Below are positions 8,499-17,373 of a DNA stretch of 64,000 nucleotides, in pieces. Where the stretch lies: contig NZ_CP108677.1 in the NCBI RefSeq assembly GCF_035994945.1, positions 1 to 64,000 of the forward strand. The letters run 5' to 3'. The notes under the pieces are model-generated. The model saw nothing but the letters and a program-made list of their open reading frames with translations. It was not told the origin of the DNA and ran no database searches. The stretch's first letter is position 1; every line of letters starts with the position of its first letter. Source of the DNA: Streptomyces sp. NBC_01216 (lineage in GTDB: Bacteria; Actinomycetota; Actinomycetes; Streptomycetales; Streptomycetaceae). The translations under genes and the position numbers were made by a program.

Positions 8499-10043
8499 TC
8501 ACCCCCAGGTCTGCTCCAAGTCGGCCTCGAACCGCTGGTCGCAGTCGCCGCACAGAGACGGGCGCTTCGCTGGGGAGGGGCTCCAGCCGACGCGCGCGGT
8601 CGCCTTCCATCGTTCGTCGGTGAACGCGGCACCGCATTCGGTGCAGACGGGGCGCTGGGGGGCGGGCCAGAAGTCGTCCGGCCCCTCGCTGCGTTCCGGC
8701 TTTCGGCGCTCCTGGGTGGCAGCCGCTGGGCTGACGACGGCGCCGACCTTCTGCTTGCAGCTGTCGCACAGGTGCGGGTGGGAGTCCTTCGGGGTGCCCC
8801 AGTCCGTCGCCTGTGCCGCCTCCCAGCGTTCGTCGGTGAACTTCGCCCCGCAGCCGGTGCAGACGGGACGGCGGGCTTCGCGCTCGGCGGCCTGCTTCGC
8901 CGCCTGCTCCTGTGCCGCCCGTCGTACATCTGCTTGGTACGCCGCTGCACGGGCCTTGGCCTCTTCTGCCTCGCGGGCTTCGGCGGCCTCGAAGCGCGGG
9001 TTGCCGATCGCCTCCAGGAGCGGCTGCATGTGGTCGCGGCCGAAGCGGAGGAACACCGGGCCAGCCGGACCATGCTGGCGCAGCTGGTTCAGGCCGGTCG
9101 CGATGATCGGGATCTTCCGGTCGTAGAGATGGTGGCCGCCGCGCTGCCGCTCTCCCTGCCACGGGTGACGGGTCAGCTCTTGCAGGCGCGGGACGGTGCG
9201 GTTGGGGTTGCGCTCGCCGATGCGGTTGAACACCAGCAGCACGGGCGGATGCGGCGCATCGCCGTACCGGCCCTCGGGGACCGTCCAGCGGGTGCGCCAC
9301 ATCGGGCGCTCCTTGCCGTCGGTGTCCTTCACCTTCCGCCGGAAGAACCGGGCGTACTTCTCCAGCTTGGCGGCGAGCTCCTCCGCGGTCTCGTGGCAGT
9401 TGTCGACCTCGATGAACAGCAGCGGCACCTGGTCCTGCGGTGCGGTGAGAACCAGGTCGGCCTGGGCACCGCCCTTGCCGGGCGCGTTCCACGTGCCGGT
9501 CGCGGGCAGCGGGACCTCGGTCCAGTACGAGGCGATGGTGCCGATCCCGTCCGGTCCGTCGACGGCGGCCTGGGCGGCTGCCTGGACGTGCGGCGGGTCG
9601 TCGGCGAGCTTGGCCATGTTCGGCTTCGGGCGCAGCATCGCGATCACCGTCTCGTTGACGGCCATCGGGTGGGAGGCCCCGCTGGAGCCCGCGCCGCGCG
9701 CGGTGGAGCCCATCTCCGTCACCGGGCGCCGCAGCTCGTAGGAGGCGGCCTCCAGGCCCTTGGTGGTCAGGTTGCGCAGCGAGTCCCCCGTCTCGGTGGA
9801 GCCGCCGTTCTCGGACAGGCCGTGCTTGCGCATGTCGGAGAGTGCGCCGGTGTGCGAGGCGGTGCGGGCCTGCTTCTGCTTCGACGGGGTCTCCTTGTCG
9901 GCGTGGCGGTGGGTCAGGTGCGGTGCGCCGATCCGCTGGATCTGATCAGCCGTGGCCACCTTCAGCGCTCCGAGCACGCGCAGCACGTCGCCGCGGTAGT
10001 TGTTCGTCGACCCCGCCGGGTTGGTCTTCCGCTTCCCCGCCAC
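8499..10043 (-). CDS. Replication-relaxation (Replic_Relax) family protein
   Basis: A 514-residue protein. The start is GTG 10043 (VAGKRKTNPAG), chosen for GAGGGAG 9 bases upstream; the frame is open further upstream but low-complexity. Residues about 15-330 match the Replic_Relax family of actinomycete plasmids: a winged-helix start (VLRVLGALKVATADQIQRIG), ADLVLTAP and FIEVDNCHETAEELAAKLEKYARFFRR, the latter resembling a nuclease-like D/E-x-K core. An Ala/Glu-rich coiled-coil linker follows. The C terminus carries two zinc knuckles of similar sequence (CTGCGAKFTDERWEA ... CDSC and CTECGAAFTDERWKA ... CGDC), clearly an internal duplication. The upstream region to 10731 holds iteron-like repeats. 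A role in plasmid replication or relaxation is inferred from the family. Confidence 0.8.
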   Translation of the reverse strand: MAGKRKTNPAGSTNNYRGDVLRVLGALKVATADQIQRIGAPHLTHRHADKETPSKQKQARTASHTGALSDMRKHGLSENGGSTETGDSLRNLTTKGLEAASYELRRPVTEMGSTARGAGSSGASHPMAVNETVIAMLRPKPNMAKLADDPPHVQAAAQAAVDGPDGIGTIASYWTEVPLPATGTWNAPGKGGAQADLVLTAPQDQVPLLFIEVDNCHETAEELAAKLEKYARFFRRKVKDTDGKERPMWRTRWTVPEGRYGDAPHPPVLLVFNRIGERNPNRTVPRLQELTRHPWQGERQRGGHHLYDRKIPIIATGLNQLRQHGPAGPVFLRFGRDHMQPLLEAIGNPRFEAAEAREAEEAKARAAAYQADVRRAAQEQAAKQAAEREARRPVCTGCGAKFTDERWEAAQATDWGTPKDSHPHLCDSCKQKVGAVVSPAAATQERRKPERSEGPDDFWPAPQRPVCTECGAAFTDERWKATARVGWSPSPAKRPSLCGDCDQRFEADLEQTWG

Positions 10044-10217
10044 CAGCTCTGCTCCCTCGTTGCTCGCGACCGGCCGCCGGCCGACCGCCGCCGCTGCTGG
10101 CCGCGCCCGGCCTGGGAGGGCGTCCGGGCCCCCCGGAACCCGATGCTCTCCTCCACCACGGACATATAGAGGAGAGAAGAGGGTCGTGACGGTGCAGTTT
10201 TCGCGCCGATTGCGGCC

Positions 10218-10590
10218 CTGACAAGGGGGGTTTTCCTCCGGCCTCGGGTGCCGGGCACCAAAGGGAGTTCCCAAGTGGCCTTCGAAGTGGGCACCCAGGG
10301 AGTTCCCTTGGGCTTGCCCGCCACGGGCCGGCCTTCCGGTGGGATCGGCCCGAGCGGTGCCGCTGCCCGGCCCCCCGGTGAGTGCTCTTCATCGTCCGCT
10401 CTCCTTCGCTGCCCCCGGCCGGGGCGGTCGTTGCGAAAGAGCAGCGTGCAACCGACCCCCTTGACCGCCGTCTGACCGGGGCCGGTAACGGCCCTGGTCA
10501 AGGAGAAACGCGGCGGTCGGGGCGGTAGCAGACCTGGACAAGGGGTCGGAAACGGGCTCGTGGTCGGACCGACCACGCTGGACAAGGGGG
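10218..10590. repeat. Iteron-like TGGnCAAGGGG repeats and operator-like direct repeats
   Basis: Copies of a CAAGGGG word preceded by TGA/TGGA/TGGT occur at about 10218-10228, 10496-10506, 10535-10545 and 10579-10589, plus the reverse complement near 10457-10467. The 10496 copy extends to the 16-mer at 10497-10512, which recurs as half of the palindrome at 11385-11424. A second set, GGGCACC-(2-3 bases)-GGGAGTTCCC, repeats at 10253-10272 and 10289-10307, 36 bases apart, upstream of the Replic_Relax gene. The arrangement resembles plasmid replication iterons or Rep operators. No gene lies between 10044 and 10731. Confidence 0.5.
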
Positions 10591-10731
10591 CCCGGTTTGG
10601 CCCTTGCAGCCCGGATTCGCCCCACCCCGGGGAGCTGAGAGAAATCTCTGATCTCTGTCCACAGGGTGATCATCCGAGGCTGCTGGGAGTCGTCGTGATC
10701 CGCGCGGCGCCACCCAGCTGAGGAGATCTCC

Positions 10732-11175
10732 ATGCCGTACCTGATCCCGCCCCGTACCCCGCTGACGCCCAAGCAGGTGGAGCGGGGCTTCGACTACCTC
10801 TTGGCGCTGCAGATGGGTGGCGGCGCCGCTGTCGCCGGGCGGGCGGAAGCAGACCCGGAGCTGGCGTTCGTCATGCTGCGGCTGGCCGAGGACATCATCT
10901 GGCCCGTCACGGCCTTGGACGAGGACGCAGAGCTGTGCGCGGACTCCTTCGCGCTGGACGAGGTCGGGTGCGCGCTGCTGTCCGCGCTGCGCGACTGGGC
11001 GCGGGACTCCCCCATCACGGCGGCGCCGGGCATCGCCCGCAGCATCATCCGGTTCACGGTGAACGTCATTCCGGACCCCGATCACCCGGACACCGCCGAC
11101 ACCCTGGAGGCGATGCGCGATGAGCACCTGGTGCTCGCGCACGCGATGCACTCCGCACCCGGTGCGCACTCCTGA
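10732..11175 (+). CDS. Hypothetical plasmid-core protein
   Basis: A 147-residue acidic, mostly helical protein. The ATG is preceded by GAGGAG. It has no signal peptide or cysteine cluster; the N terminus is Pro-rich (PYLIPPRTPLTPKQVERG), followed by amphipathic helices. I do not recognise a family. It sits between iteron-like DNA and a dense repeat region, flanked by Replic_Relax and relaxase genes, so a plasmid maintenance role is plausible but unproven. Confidence 0.6.
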   Translation: MPYLIPPRTPLTPKQVERGFDYLLALQMGGGAAVAGRAEADPELAFVMLRLAEDIIWPVTALDEDAELCADSFALDEVGCALLSALRDWARDSPITAAPGIARSIIRFTVNVIPDPDHPDTADTLEAMRDEHLVLAHAMHSAPGAHS

Positions 11176-11607
11176 CCGCACCACCGCACCGGGTGGGAGC
11201 GCACCGGTGCGGTGGGTGCGCACCCATCCAGTGCTCACTGGTGCGGTGGTGCGCGCACCGGGTCCATCCGGTGCGCTCCACTCGGTGGGCGGTGCGCGCA
11301 CCGGTGCGGCCGGCGCGCGGAAGTGTGCGCACCGGATGGACGGTGGGGCGGTGGAGTGGGCCCGGGTGGAGGCGATGGGGCGGTGCGCTTCTCCTTGACC
11401 TGAGCTGAGGTCAAGGAGAAACGCACCGGGTGGATGCGCGGCCCCACTCCCGTCGATGGCGTCCACTCGGACCCGGTGGGCCCCACCCAGTGGAGTGGGT
11501 GGCGAGCACGATGGAGTCCACTCCCGGCCGGTGGACTCCACTCGGTGGAGTGGACACCTGACATCGCGGCGCGCACCACCGCACCGGTGCGCGCCATCGG
11601 GGTGCGC
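11176..11607. repeat. Dense GGTGCGC and GTGGACTCC repeat region
   Basis: This noncoding stretch is saturated with two word families. From 11176 to about 11340, GGTGCGC/GCGCACC and CACCGGTG words recur. From about 11430 to 11560, GGTGGACTCC/GGAGTCCACTC and AGTGGAGTGG words form nested inverted repeats. Between them is the long palindrome at 11385-11424. It abuts the 3' end of the relaxase gene. A replication origin, centromere or transfer origin is the most likely function. Confidence 0.55.
11385..11424. promoter_or_regulatory. Near-perfect 16-bp inverted repeat
   Basis: Bases 11385-11400 and 11409-11424 are reverse complements at 15 of 16 positions, with an 8-base centre (TGAGCTGA). The right arm is identical to 10497-10512. 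The symmetry fits a protein-binding site for a replication, transfer or partition protein. Confidence 0.55.
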
Positions 11608-13578
11608 TCAGTGGCCGGCCTCCCGGCCTCGGTGCGGTCCGGGTTGCTGTGGGCGGTGCGCCTGCTGGTCGTCCCGGCGCACCGGGTGCACTGCATCGGC
11701 ATCGTCCGGTGCGGTGGCGCGGGCCGCGCGGGTGCGGGCGTCCTCGCCCGCCTTGGTGAACACGTCCTGAAGGCGGCGCAGCCGGTCGGCCGTGAGATCG
11801 AGGGCTTCCACGTCCGTGCGGGACTCCCGCAAGGCCCGCAGCGCCGTCATGTCGATCGCCTCCCCGCGACCGGCCTCCGGCTCTTGGTCGTCGTGCTCGA
11901 CTTCGCCGGCCGCAGACGCGAGCAGCTGCTCGGGCATCGCCGCCTGCTGATGGGCGACGACGTCGTACGCCCGGCCCCGCACGACGGCGGTCGTGGTAGT
12001 GCGCAGCTTCTCCCGCACCACCGCACCGGCGAGGACAGCTCGCTCGTACTGGAGCGGGATGCGGGGTATCTCCCACTCCCCCGTGTCCTGGCCCGGCGGC
12101 CGGAGCGCAGCCGGCTCGCCGGGATCGGTCGGGGGCTGCCGGTCCGGGTCGGGGGCCGGGGTGGGTGGGCGGCGCCGGCCGGGGAGGTCGGCCAGGTCCC
12201 ACCGGGCGGTGTAGAGGCGGTACTCCGACAGTCGGCCGATCGTGGTCTTCGGCTCGCTGATGTCCAGGCAGTGGGTAGAGATGGCGGCAGCCACGATCTT
12301 CTCGTCCAGGTCCGGGTCGCGGCGGCGGCCGCGCAGGATCAGGGCGAGGTGGCGTCGGGCTTCGGCGAGCAGGTGCCGGCGGTGGAAGCGCCCGCCGTCG
12401 TTCATCACGAACACCGTCGCGGCGACGTCGACGGCCGCCAGCGCTATGTCGACCACGGCGGCGACCCGGGCCCGGATCGCGGCAGCCGCGGCGCGGGCGT
12501 ACTCGAGGAGGGAGTTGATGACGTCGGCGGCGACCTTGGAGGTGAGGATCGCGCTCGTCTTCCACCGCGCGCGCAGCTGCGCGAGCGGCCGGGTCTTCTG
12601 CTTGGGCGGGCGGGTCTTGCGGGCGGCGATGGTGTTCAGCTTGGCGCGGGCGCGCTCGGAGACCACGGGCAGGAACCGCGGTTCGCCGTCGTCGTCGACG
12701 GCGGTGACGTACTCGTGCTCCAGCTCCGAAAGGCAGGTGGCGATCTGGTCGCTGCGCCGGGCAGTCCAGCGGATCAGCCCGTACGGCACCCCGGCGATCT
12801 CCATCACCGGCCGGCGCCCCGGAGTGACGGTGCGCGGCTCGGTCGCCAGCCCCAGCGTCTCGCAGACCTCCGCGGCCACGAGCTCGTTGTAGAGCGCGGA
12901 GGCGGCCACGGTGTTCTCGTACAGGGCGGTGGTGTGGATGGAGCCCCACTTCCCGTCCAGGCGCTGCCCCTTCACCGACAGCAGCACATGGTCATGGAGC
13001 AAGGGCCGGCCGGAGCGCGCCTCGTAGTGGCGGAAGCGGGCGGCGACCAGACCGCCCGGCGGCCGCACCCGGTAGATCCCGTCCTTGCCGTACCGGATCA
13101 CCGCGACCTCGTCCTCGATCCACTCCAGCACCCGTACGATCGCGCACTCGTGCGCGGCCTCGATCACCCGCCGGGTCTCCTCATCCCCCAGCGCCCACAA
13201 CAGGTAGATCGTCGGCTGCGGCCGGAACACGAAGTCGACACCGGTGACCATCACCCGGCGTCCGAGGGCGCCGGCCTTGAACGCCTCCCTCGGCGAAGCA
13301 CCCGCAGCGAGCCGCTCGGCTTCGATCCGGTCCGCGTACGGATGCCGGCCCCACTCGCCGAACAGGTTCCGCAACTGCGCCTCGGTGACCTCCTCACCCG
13401 GCGCGAGACCGAACGCGGCCAGGCCGCGGCCCATCCAGCGACCGGCCGGGACCCCGGCCTGATCCTGGGCGGCGCGCAGCGGCGTACGCGCCGGACGGCG
13501 GCCGTCACCGACAACGGTCTCGCGCAAGTAGTAGCGGTACATCTGACCGGCCCGGACGACCCTGATATCCACTGTCAT
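11608..13578 (-). CDS. MobF-type (TrwC/TraA-like) relaxase
   Basis: A 656-residue protein. The start is ATG 13578 (MTVDIRVVRAG), matching the beginning of MobF relaxases; upstream in-frame sequence is not protein-like. Tyrosines YRYYL near residues 14-18 are the expected nicking residues. The metal-binding histidine region reads LHDHVLLSVKG, followed by the family hallmark DGKWGSIHTTALYENTVAASALYNEL. The relaxase domain covers about residues 1-300. The remainder is helical and basic and lacks the Walker A/B helicase domain of TrwC/TraI, so it is a relaxase-only or C-terminally divergent form. It would nick plasmid DNA at an oriT, possibly in the adjacent repeats. Confidence 0.82.
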   Translation of the reverse strand: MTVDIRVVRAGQMYRYYLRETVVGDGRRPARTPLRAAQDQAGVPAGRWMGRGLAAFGLAPGEEVTEAQLRNLFGEWGRHPYADRIEAERLAAGASPREAFKAGALGRRVMVTGVDFVFRPQPTIYLLWALGDEETRRVIEAAHECAIVRVLEWIEDEVAVIRYGKDGIYRVRPPGGLVAARFRHYEARSGRPLLHDHVLLSVKGQRLDGKWGSIHTTALYENTVAASALYNELVAAEVCETLGLATEPRTVTPGRRPVMEIAGVPYGLIRWTARRSDQIATCLSELEHEYVTAVDDDGEPRFLPVVSERARAKLNTIAARKTRPPKQKTRPLAQLRARWKTSAILTSKVAADVINSLLEYARAAAAAIRARVAAVVDIALAAVDVAATVFVMNDGGRFHRRHLLAEARRHLALILRGRRRDPDLDEKIVAAAISTHCLDISEPKTTIGRLSEYRLYTARWDLADLPGRRRPPTPAPDPDRQPPTDPGEPAALRPPGQDTGEWEIPRIPLQYERAVLAGAVVREKLRTTTTAVVRGRAYDVVAHQQAAMPEQLLASAAGEVEHDDQEPEAGRGEAIDMTALRALRESRTDVEALDLTADRLRRLQDVFTKAGEDARTRAARATAPDDADAVHPVRRDDQQAHRPQQPGPHRGREAGH

Positions 13579-13806
13579 GCAGACCACGCCACACGGCTCT
13601 GACCTGCAAGAAAAGGCCGGACAGCCGTACGTCCCGCCAGGCGGGAGCAGCGGCCGAACTTTCTTCGCCGGTGCCCGCCGGGCGGGAAGCGGCCCCGGGC
13701 CGGACGCGAATGTCATCGCTCTCCGGCAGCCCCCACCGGCAGCCCTCAGACCACGGCCCGGGCGACACCATCCAGCGCCACCGAACGAACACCACCCACG
13801 AGCACC

Positions 13807-13955
13807 GTGCCCACCTTCGAGACCCGCCCCCGCCTCACCGCCGACCTCCAGCACCTCACCCCTCGCCCAGCGCCGACGCTTCCACCGCGTCGTCCTGGAC
13901 GCCTTCGTAGCGGACCTGCCCACCGGCCGCCAGTTCCGCCCCGGCTTACGGGAAG
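13807..13955 (+). pseudogene. Frameshifted, truncated small conserved gene
   Basis: GTG 13807 begins PTFETRPRLTADLQHLTP. After about 13863 an extra C shifts the frame, and the neighbouring frame continues AQRRRFHRVVLDAFVADLPTG then QFRPGLR. Together they read as the first roughly 45 residues of a small protein type I recall from Streptomyces (FET..F..D...LTPEQRRRF... VLDAFV.DL ... FRPGLRVK). The C-terminal half is absent. Both lesions make it a relic. Confidence 0.6.
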
Positions 13956-14011
13956 CCGGCAGGTCCTCGGTGCCGGCTTGGTGGGCTCGTGCTACGTGAT
14001 GGAGACGTGTG

Positions 14012-14044
14012 CGGCCCCCTGACCTGTTTCGGTCAGGGGGCCGC
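14012..14044. terminator. Strong stem-loop terminator
   Basis: GGCCCCCTGACC pairs with GGTCAGGGGGCC around a short TGTTTC loop. It is about 20 bases past the stop of the minus-strand tectonin gene. Confidence 0.75.
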
Positions 14045-14063
14045 AAGGAGTGCTTGGTGGGGA

Positions 14064-14774
14064 TCAGCTGGGCTGGTCGCCGGTGTAGCGGAAGATGTCC
14101 CCTGCGCTGTTGATGTGCCAGACGGTGCCGTCGGCGCCGGCGGCGATGTCGACGGCAGTGCCGGGAATCTTGATCCAGGGATTGCCGCCGCTGGCGTCGT
14201 TGTTGGTGTACCGGTAAATGCTGCCGGCCGGGTCGATGCCCCACACGTTGGTCCGGGAGCCCACCGCGATCCGCTTCAGGCTGCCGTTGACGTCCGCCCA
14301 CGGGTCGGAGGGGTCCTGGTCCCCGGTGTACCGGTAGACCCGGTTGCTGCTGTTGACCCCCCAGACGGTGCCGTCCGCCCCGGCGCCGATGTCACTGAGC
14401 GAGCCGGGGATCTTGAGCCACGGGTTGGCGTCGTGGTTGGTGTACCGGTAGATGCTGCCGGCGGAGTCGACGCCCCACACGTTGGTCCGGGAGCCCGCGT
14501 CGATACGGACCAGGCTGCCGTTGATGCCCACCCAGTTCGTCGTGCTCTGGTCTCCGGTGTACCGGTAGATCTGGTTGCCGCTGTTGACCCCCCAGACGGT
14601 GCCGTCCGCCGCAGCGCCGATGTCACTCAAGCCTCCCGGGATGTTGATCCAGGGGCTTCCATCGTAGTTCGTGTAGTGGTAGATCGCGCTCGCCGCGTTC
14701 ACACCCCACACCGTCGTCCTGGACCCCGCCGAGATGGCCGAGAGACCTCCCGCGACCTTCACCCAGTCCGCCAT
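14064..14774 (-). CDS. Tectonin-repeat beta-propeller lectin-like protein
   Basis: A 236-residue protein started at ATG 14774 (MADWVKV), with AAGGAAGGG upstream. It consists of about six tectonin-type blades of roughly 38 residues, each with the pattern W..I.G.L..I.AG....VWGV...G.IYRYT. Tectonin and tachylectin-like propellers bind carbohydrates or glycolipids. No signal peptide is visible, so it is cytoplasmic or exported by another route. Successive blades are near-identical at DNA level, indicating recent internal duplication. It has its own terminator at 14012-14044 and no operon partner. Confidence 0.8.
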   Translation of the reverse strand: MADWVKVAGGLSAISAGSRTTVWGVNAASAIYHYTNYDGSPWINIPGGLSDIGAAADGTVWGVNSGNQIYRYTGDQSTTNWVGINGSLVRIDAGSRTNVWGVDSAGSIYRYTNHDANPWLKIPGSLSDIGAGADGTVWGVNSSNRVYRYTGDQDPSDPWADVNGSLKRIAVGSRTNVWGIDPAGSIYRYTNNDASGGNPWIKIPGTAVDIAAGADGTVWHINSAGDIFRYTGDQPS

Positions 14775-15450
14775 GATGCAATCACCCTTCCTTGACCGGC
14801 ATTTGGCACCATCCTGAGCGAACTGGGCACGCTTAAGGAGGGCGTGACTGCTTGTCCCGATGCGGGACCAGCCGGAAAGAGCCGGTTTCAATTCCTGCCC
14901 GCCTTGCAGGCCAGCGGTGGAGGCCCCATGGTGGCCGGGGTTTCGACCGGAAGAGTCGTCACTCCCGCCGGGGATGGACACGAGATCCGGTTCGTGCATT
15001 TCGTCGAGATGGCGCCGCCGGACAGTCTTCGGCACCAGCGGGGCGTCACGGCCGCGTTCCCGAGCGCACGTCTTCTCCGGCCCGGAGGTCGTCAGCCCGG
15101 CCGGGTTACGGCCGGGCTGACGTGCATGCGGAGTGCGTGGGGCAGGCCCCTGCCACGCGAGAGCGGGAGGCCTACCGGCGTGTTCCCACTGGCCCGGCCG
15201 CAGCGTTGGTGCGGTTCTGGTGTGTGTGCTGCCGCTATCCGGCGAGGCTGAAGGCTCCGCCTCCGGCGATCAGCGGGACGCTGCTGAGGCCGGGCGGTCT
15301 CAGCCTCCCGCCCGTACGGGTGATAGCCGAACCACCGCGCAGCGCGCACAGAGCGGCCAAGCACGGCTGGGCACGAAGTGACGCGACTTCACGAAGGTCT
15401 GTGAGCTGCAATTATGAGCCCGCATCAGCCCTGATTCGTTGGAGATCTCC
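14775..15450. other. Intergenic region with an orphan hairpin
   Basis: No gene was recognised in these 676 bases. A 13-bp perfect stem (15091-15103 with 15109-15121, loop GGTTA) looks like a terminator, but no intact gene ends beside it, suggesting that a gene was lost here. Confidence 0.5.
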
Positions 15451-16182
15451 GTGAAGCTGCGCCGCCTCGGCTCCTTGTACGCCGCCGTGCTCACCGCCGC
15501 TGCCCTGACCGCCTGCTCGGCCGAGACTGTGGAGGCTGACGACGCCAAGCCCACCGCCACCGCGTCCGGGATCACCAGCCCGTCCGGTGCGCCCGGCGGT
15601 ACACCGGAGGAGGCGGGGCTCCCCCTGGTCGAAGCCATCGGGGCGATCCCCGTCGCCGAGGAGAAGCGGACCGGGTACGAGCGGGACAGCTTCAAGCACT
15701 GGATCGACGAAGACGGCGACTCCTGCACGACCCGGGCGGAAGTCCTGCTCGCCGAGGCGGTCACCGCGCCGGAGCAGGGCGCCCGGTGTTCCCTGAGCGG
15801 GGGCAGCTGGCTCTCGTACTACGACGAAGTCGAGGTCACCGACGCCAGGAAGCTGGACATCGACCACATGGTCCCCTTGGCCGAGGCGTGGGACAGCGGC
15901 GCCTACGACTGGACGCCCGAGCGCCGTGAGGCATACGCCAACGACCTCGGCGCGGACAGGAGCCTGGTCGCGGTCACCGCGAAGACCAACCGGTCCAAGG
16001 CCGACCGGGACCCGGCCCAGTGGATGCCGCCCGCCGAGTCCGCGACGTGCACGTACCTCGTCGACTGGACCGCCACCAAGCTCCGCTGGGCCCTGACCAT
16101 GGATGAAGCCGAGAAGGCCGCACTCCTCAACCTCGCCGAGCCGTGCACCGACTCCATCGTCCAGTACGAGCCGGCCTCGTAG
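15451..16182 (+). CDS. HNH-endonuclease-like lipoprotein
   Basis: A 243-residue protein. GTG 15451 is chosen because GGAG lies about 9 bases upstream. The N terminus is a lipoprotein signal with lipobox LTAC. After a Ser/Pro/Thr linker comes a DUF1524/HNH-like nuclease domain: the family hallmark DIDHMVPLAEAWDSGA (DH catalytic pair), then ANDLGADRSLVAVTAKTNRSKADRDPAQWMPP (conserved Asn, Lys and the W.PP motif). Four cysteines probably form disulfides. The protein should be tethered outside the membrane and could degrade extracellular DNA. Homologues are frequent in Streptomyces. Confidence 0.82.
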   Translation: MKLRRLGSLYAAVLTAAALTACSAETVEADDAKPTATASGITSPSGAPGGTPEEAGLPLVEAIGAIPVAEEKRTGYERDSFKHWIDEDGDSCTTRAEVLLAEAVTAPEQGARCSLSGGSWLSYYDEVEVTDARKLDIDHMVPLAEAWDSGAYDWTPERREAYANDLGADRSLVAVTAKTNRSKADRDPAQWMPPAESATCTYLVDWTATKLRWALTMDEAEKAALLNLAEPCTDSIVQYEPAS

Positions 16183-16272
16183 CTCCACCCACCCCCGGGA
16201 GGCGGACTTCACCTTCAGTGAAGGCGGATTCGACTCTGAAGCGTGCGGGCGGCCGCAGCGTCAGGAGCAGGC

Positions 16273-16488
16273 ATGAAGGAAATCGACGAGCAACACCTCA
16301 TCGAGTCGGGCCTGGTGGTGCTCGACATCACCGCGGCCGATAACGAGACCGCGCACCGGGTCGTAGCCGAGTTGGGCCAGCGCTGGGCAACGTCCGGCCC
16401 GCCCGTTCTCCGGCGGACACCCGGCGTTCCGGGCGTCAGCGCACGTGTCTACGCCGACATCCGGCGCACCGGGACCGAAGAACCGTAG
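16273..16488 (+). CDS. DUF6207-type small protein
   Basis: A 71-residue protein; ATG 16273 follows AGGAGCAGGC. The pattern MKEIDEQHL.ESGLVVLDITAADNETA then RWATSG and a C-terminal VSARVYADIRR is the DUF6207 type common in Streptomyces, often on mobile DNA. Its function is unknown to me. A related motif appears at the C terminus of the protein at 26457-27464. Confidence 0.75.
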   Translation: MKEIDEQHLIESGLVVLDITAADNETAHRVVAELGQRWATSGPPVLRRTPGVPGVSARVYADIRRTGTEEP

Positions 16489-16641
16489 ATCGGAGAGCAG
16501 GGCTGGGCACGAGCGACGTGGCCACCGGGCGTCTGTGCGTACGGCACGTTGGTGGACACCCTGGGAATTCGAGCGGGCCGGGCTGTAGCGCGCAGCCTGC
16601 GGCCGGCTGGCCCCGAGCCCCTCGCCCCGAGCGCTCACAGT

Positions 16642-17262
16642 TCAGCCGAGGTCGTCGCGGGTGAGGTCGGGGCGCAGGCGGTGCCAGGAGGGCTGGCGCA
16701 GGCGCCCGGCCTTGGTCCGGGTCGTGTACCGGACTTCTCCGACCAGGCGGGGCTCCACCCACCGGGCACCGGTCACCGCGCGCCGCTCGGTGAACGGGCA
16801 CGTTTCGGACGCCGCGGTCTCGAAAGGGCCGAGAGGGTGGTGCGCTCAGCATCGCTCCAGCCGGTGCCGACGCTGCCGACGTAGTGGAGCTCCCCGCCGG
16901 GGTGGGGTTGGCCCATGAGGAGGGCACCGGGAAGGGAAGTGAGCCTGAGCCTCCCGCGGCCTGGCACCCATCCGCCGATCACGATGTCCTCGGTCCGCAC
17001 GTGCCGGACCTTGATCCACGCCCGGGACCTGATACCCGGCTCGTAGAGCGAGGTGAGGTGCTTGGCGACCATGCCTTCCAGGCCGGCAGTCCGGGTCATC
17101 TCCAGTGCTTGCCGCCCGTGCCCGACGACCGCAGCAGGCGTCGACCAGACGGCCCCGGCCAAGCGCAGGGACCCCAGGACGGAGCGGCGCTCGAAGTACG
17201 GGGTGCGGGTCAGGCCGGGGGTGTCGAGGAAGAGGATGTCGAACAGCGAAGCGCGCGGGTTC
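16642..17262 (-). pseudogene. ATP-dependent DNA ligase, 3' relic with frameshift
   Basis: The C-terminal half of an NHEJ-type ATP-dependent DNA ligase. It reads SLFDILFLD, GLEGMVAKHLTSLYEP, SRAWIKVRH, IVIGGWVPGRGRL, GSVGTGWSDAERTTL, then a frame change near 16820 leads into ETCPFTERRAVTGARWVEPRLVGEVRY, WHRLRPDLTRDDLG and a stop. The N-terminal adenylation region with the catalytic Lys is missing. It lies head to head with the second relic at 17374. Confidence 0.75.
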
Positions 17263-17373
17263 GTGGATTCCTGGGGGCGTAGGCGTAGGAACCCGACCGC
17301 GGAAGCGCTGTTTTGCCTTTCCTTCAGTCTGGTTCCCGTCCCGACGGTTCGAAGACGCCTGCGAAGAAGCGCA

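Noticed and set aside
11176..11607. Possible CRISPR array
   Set aside because: The repeats are short, irregularly spaced and often inverted, without uniform spacers.
11434..13602. 722-codon plus-strand frame over the relaxase
   Set aside because: Antisense to the MobF relaxase, no recognisable domain.
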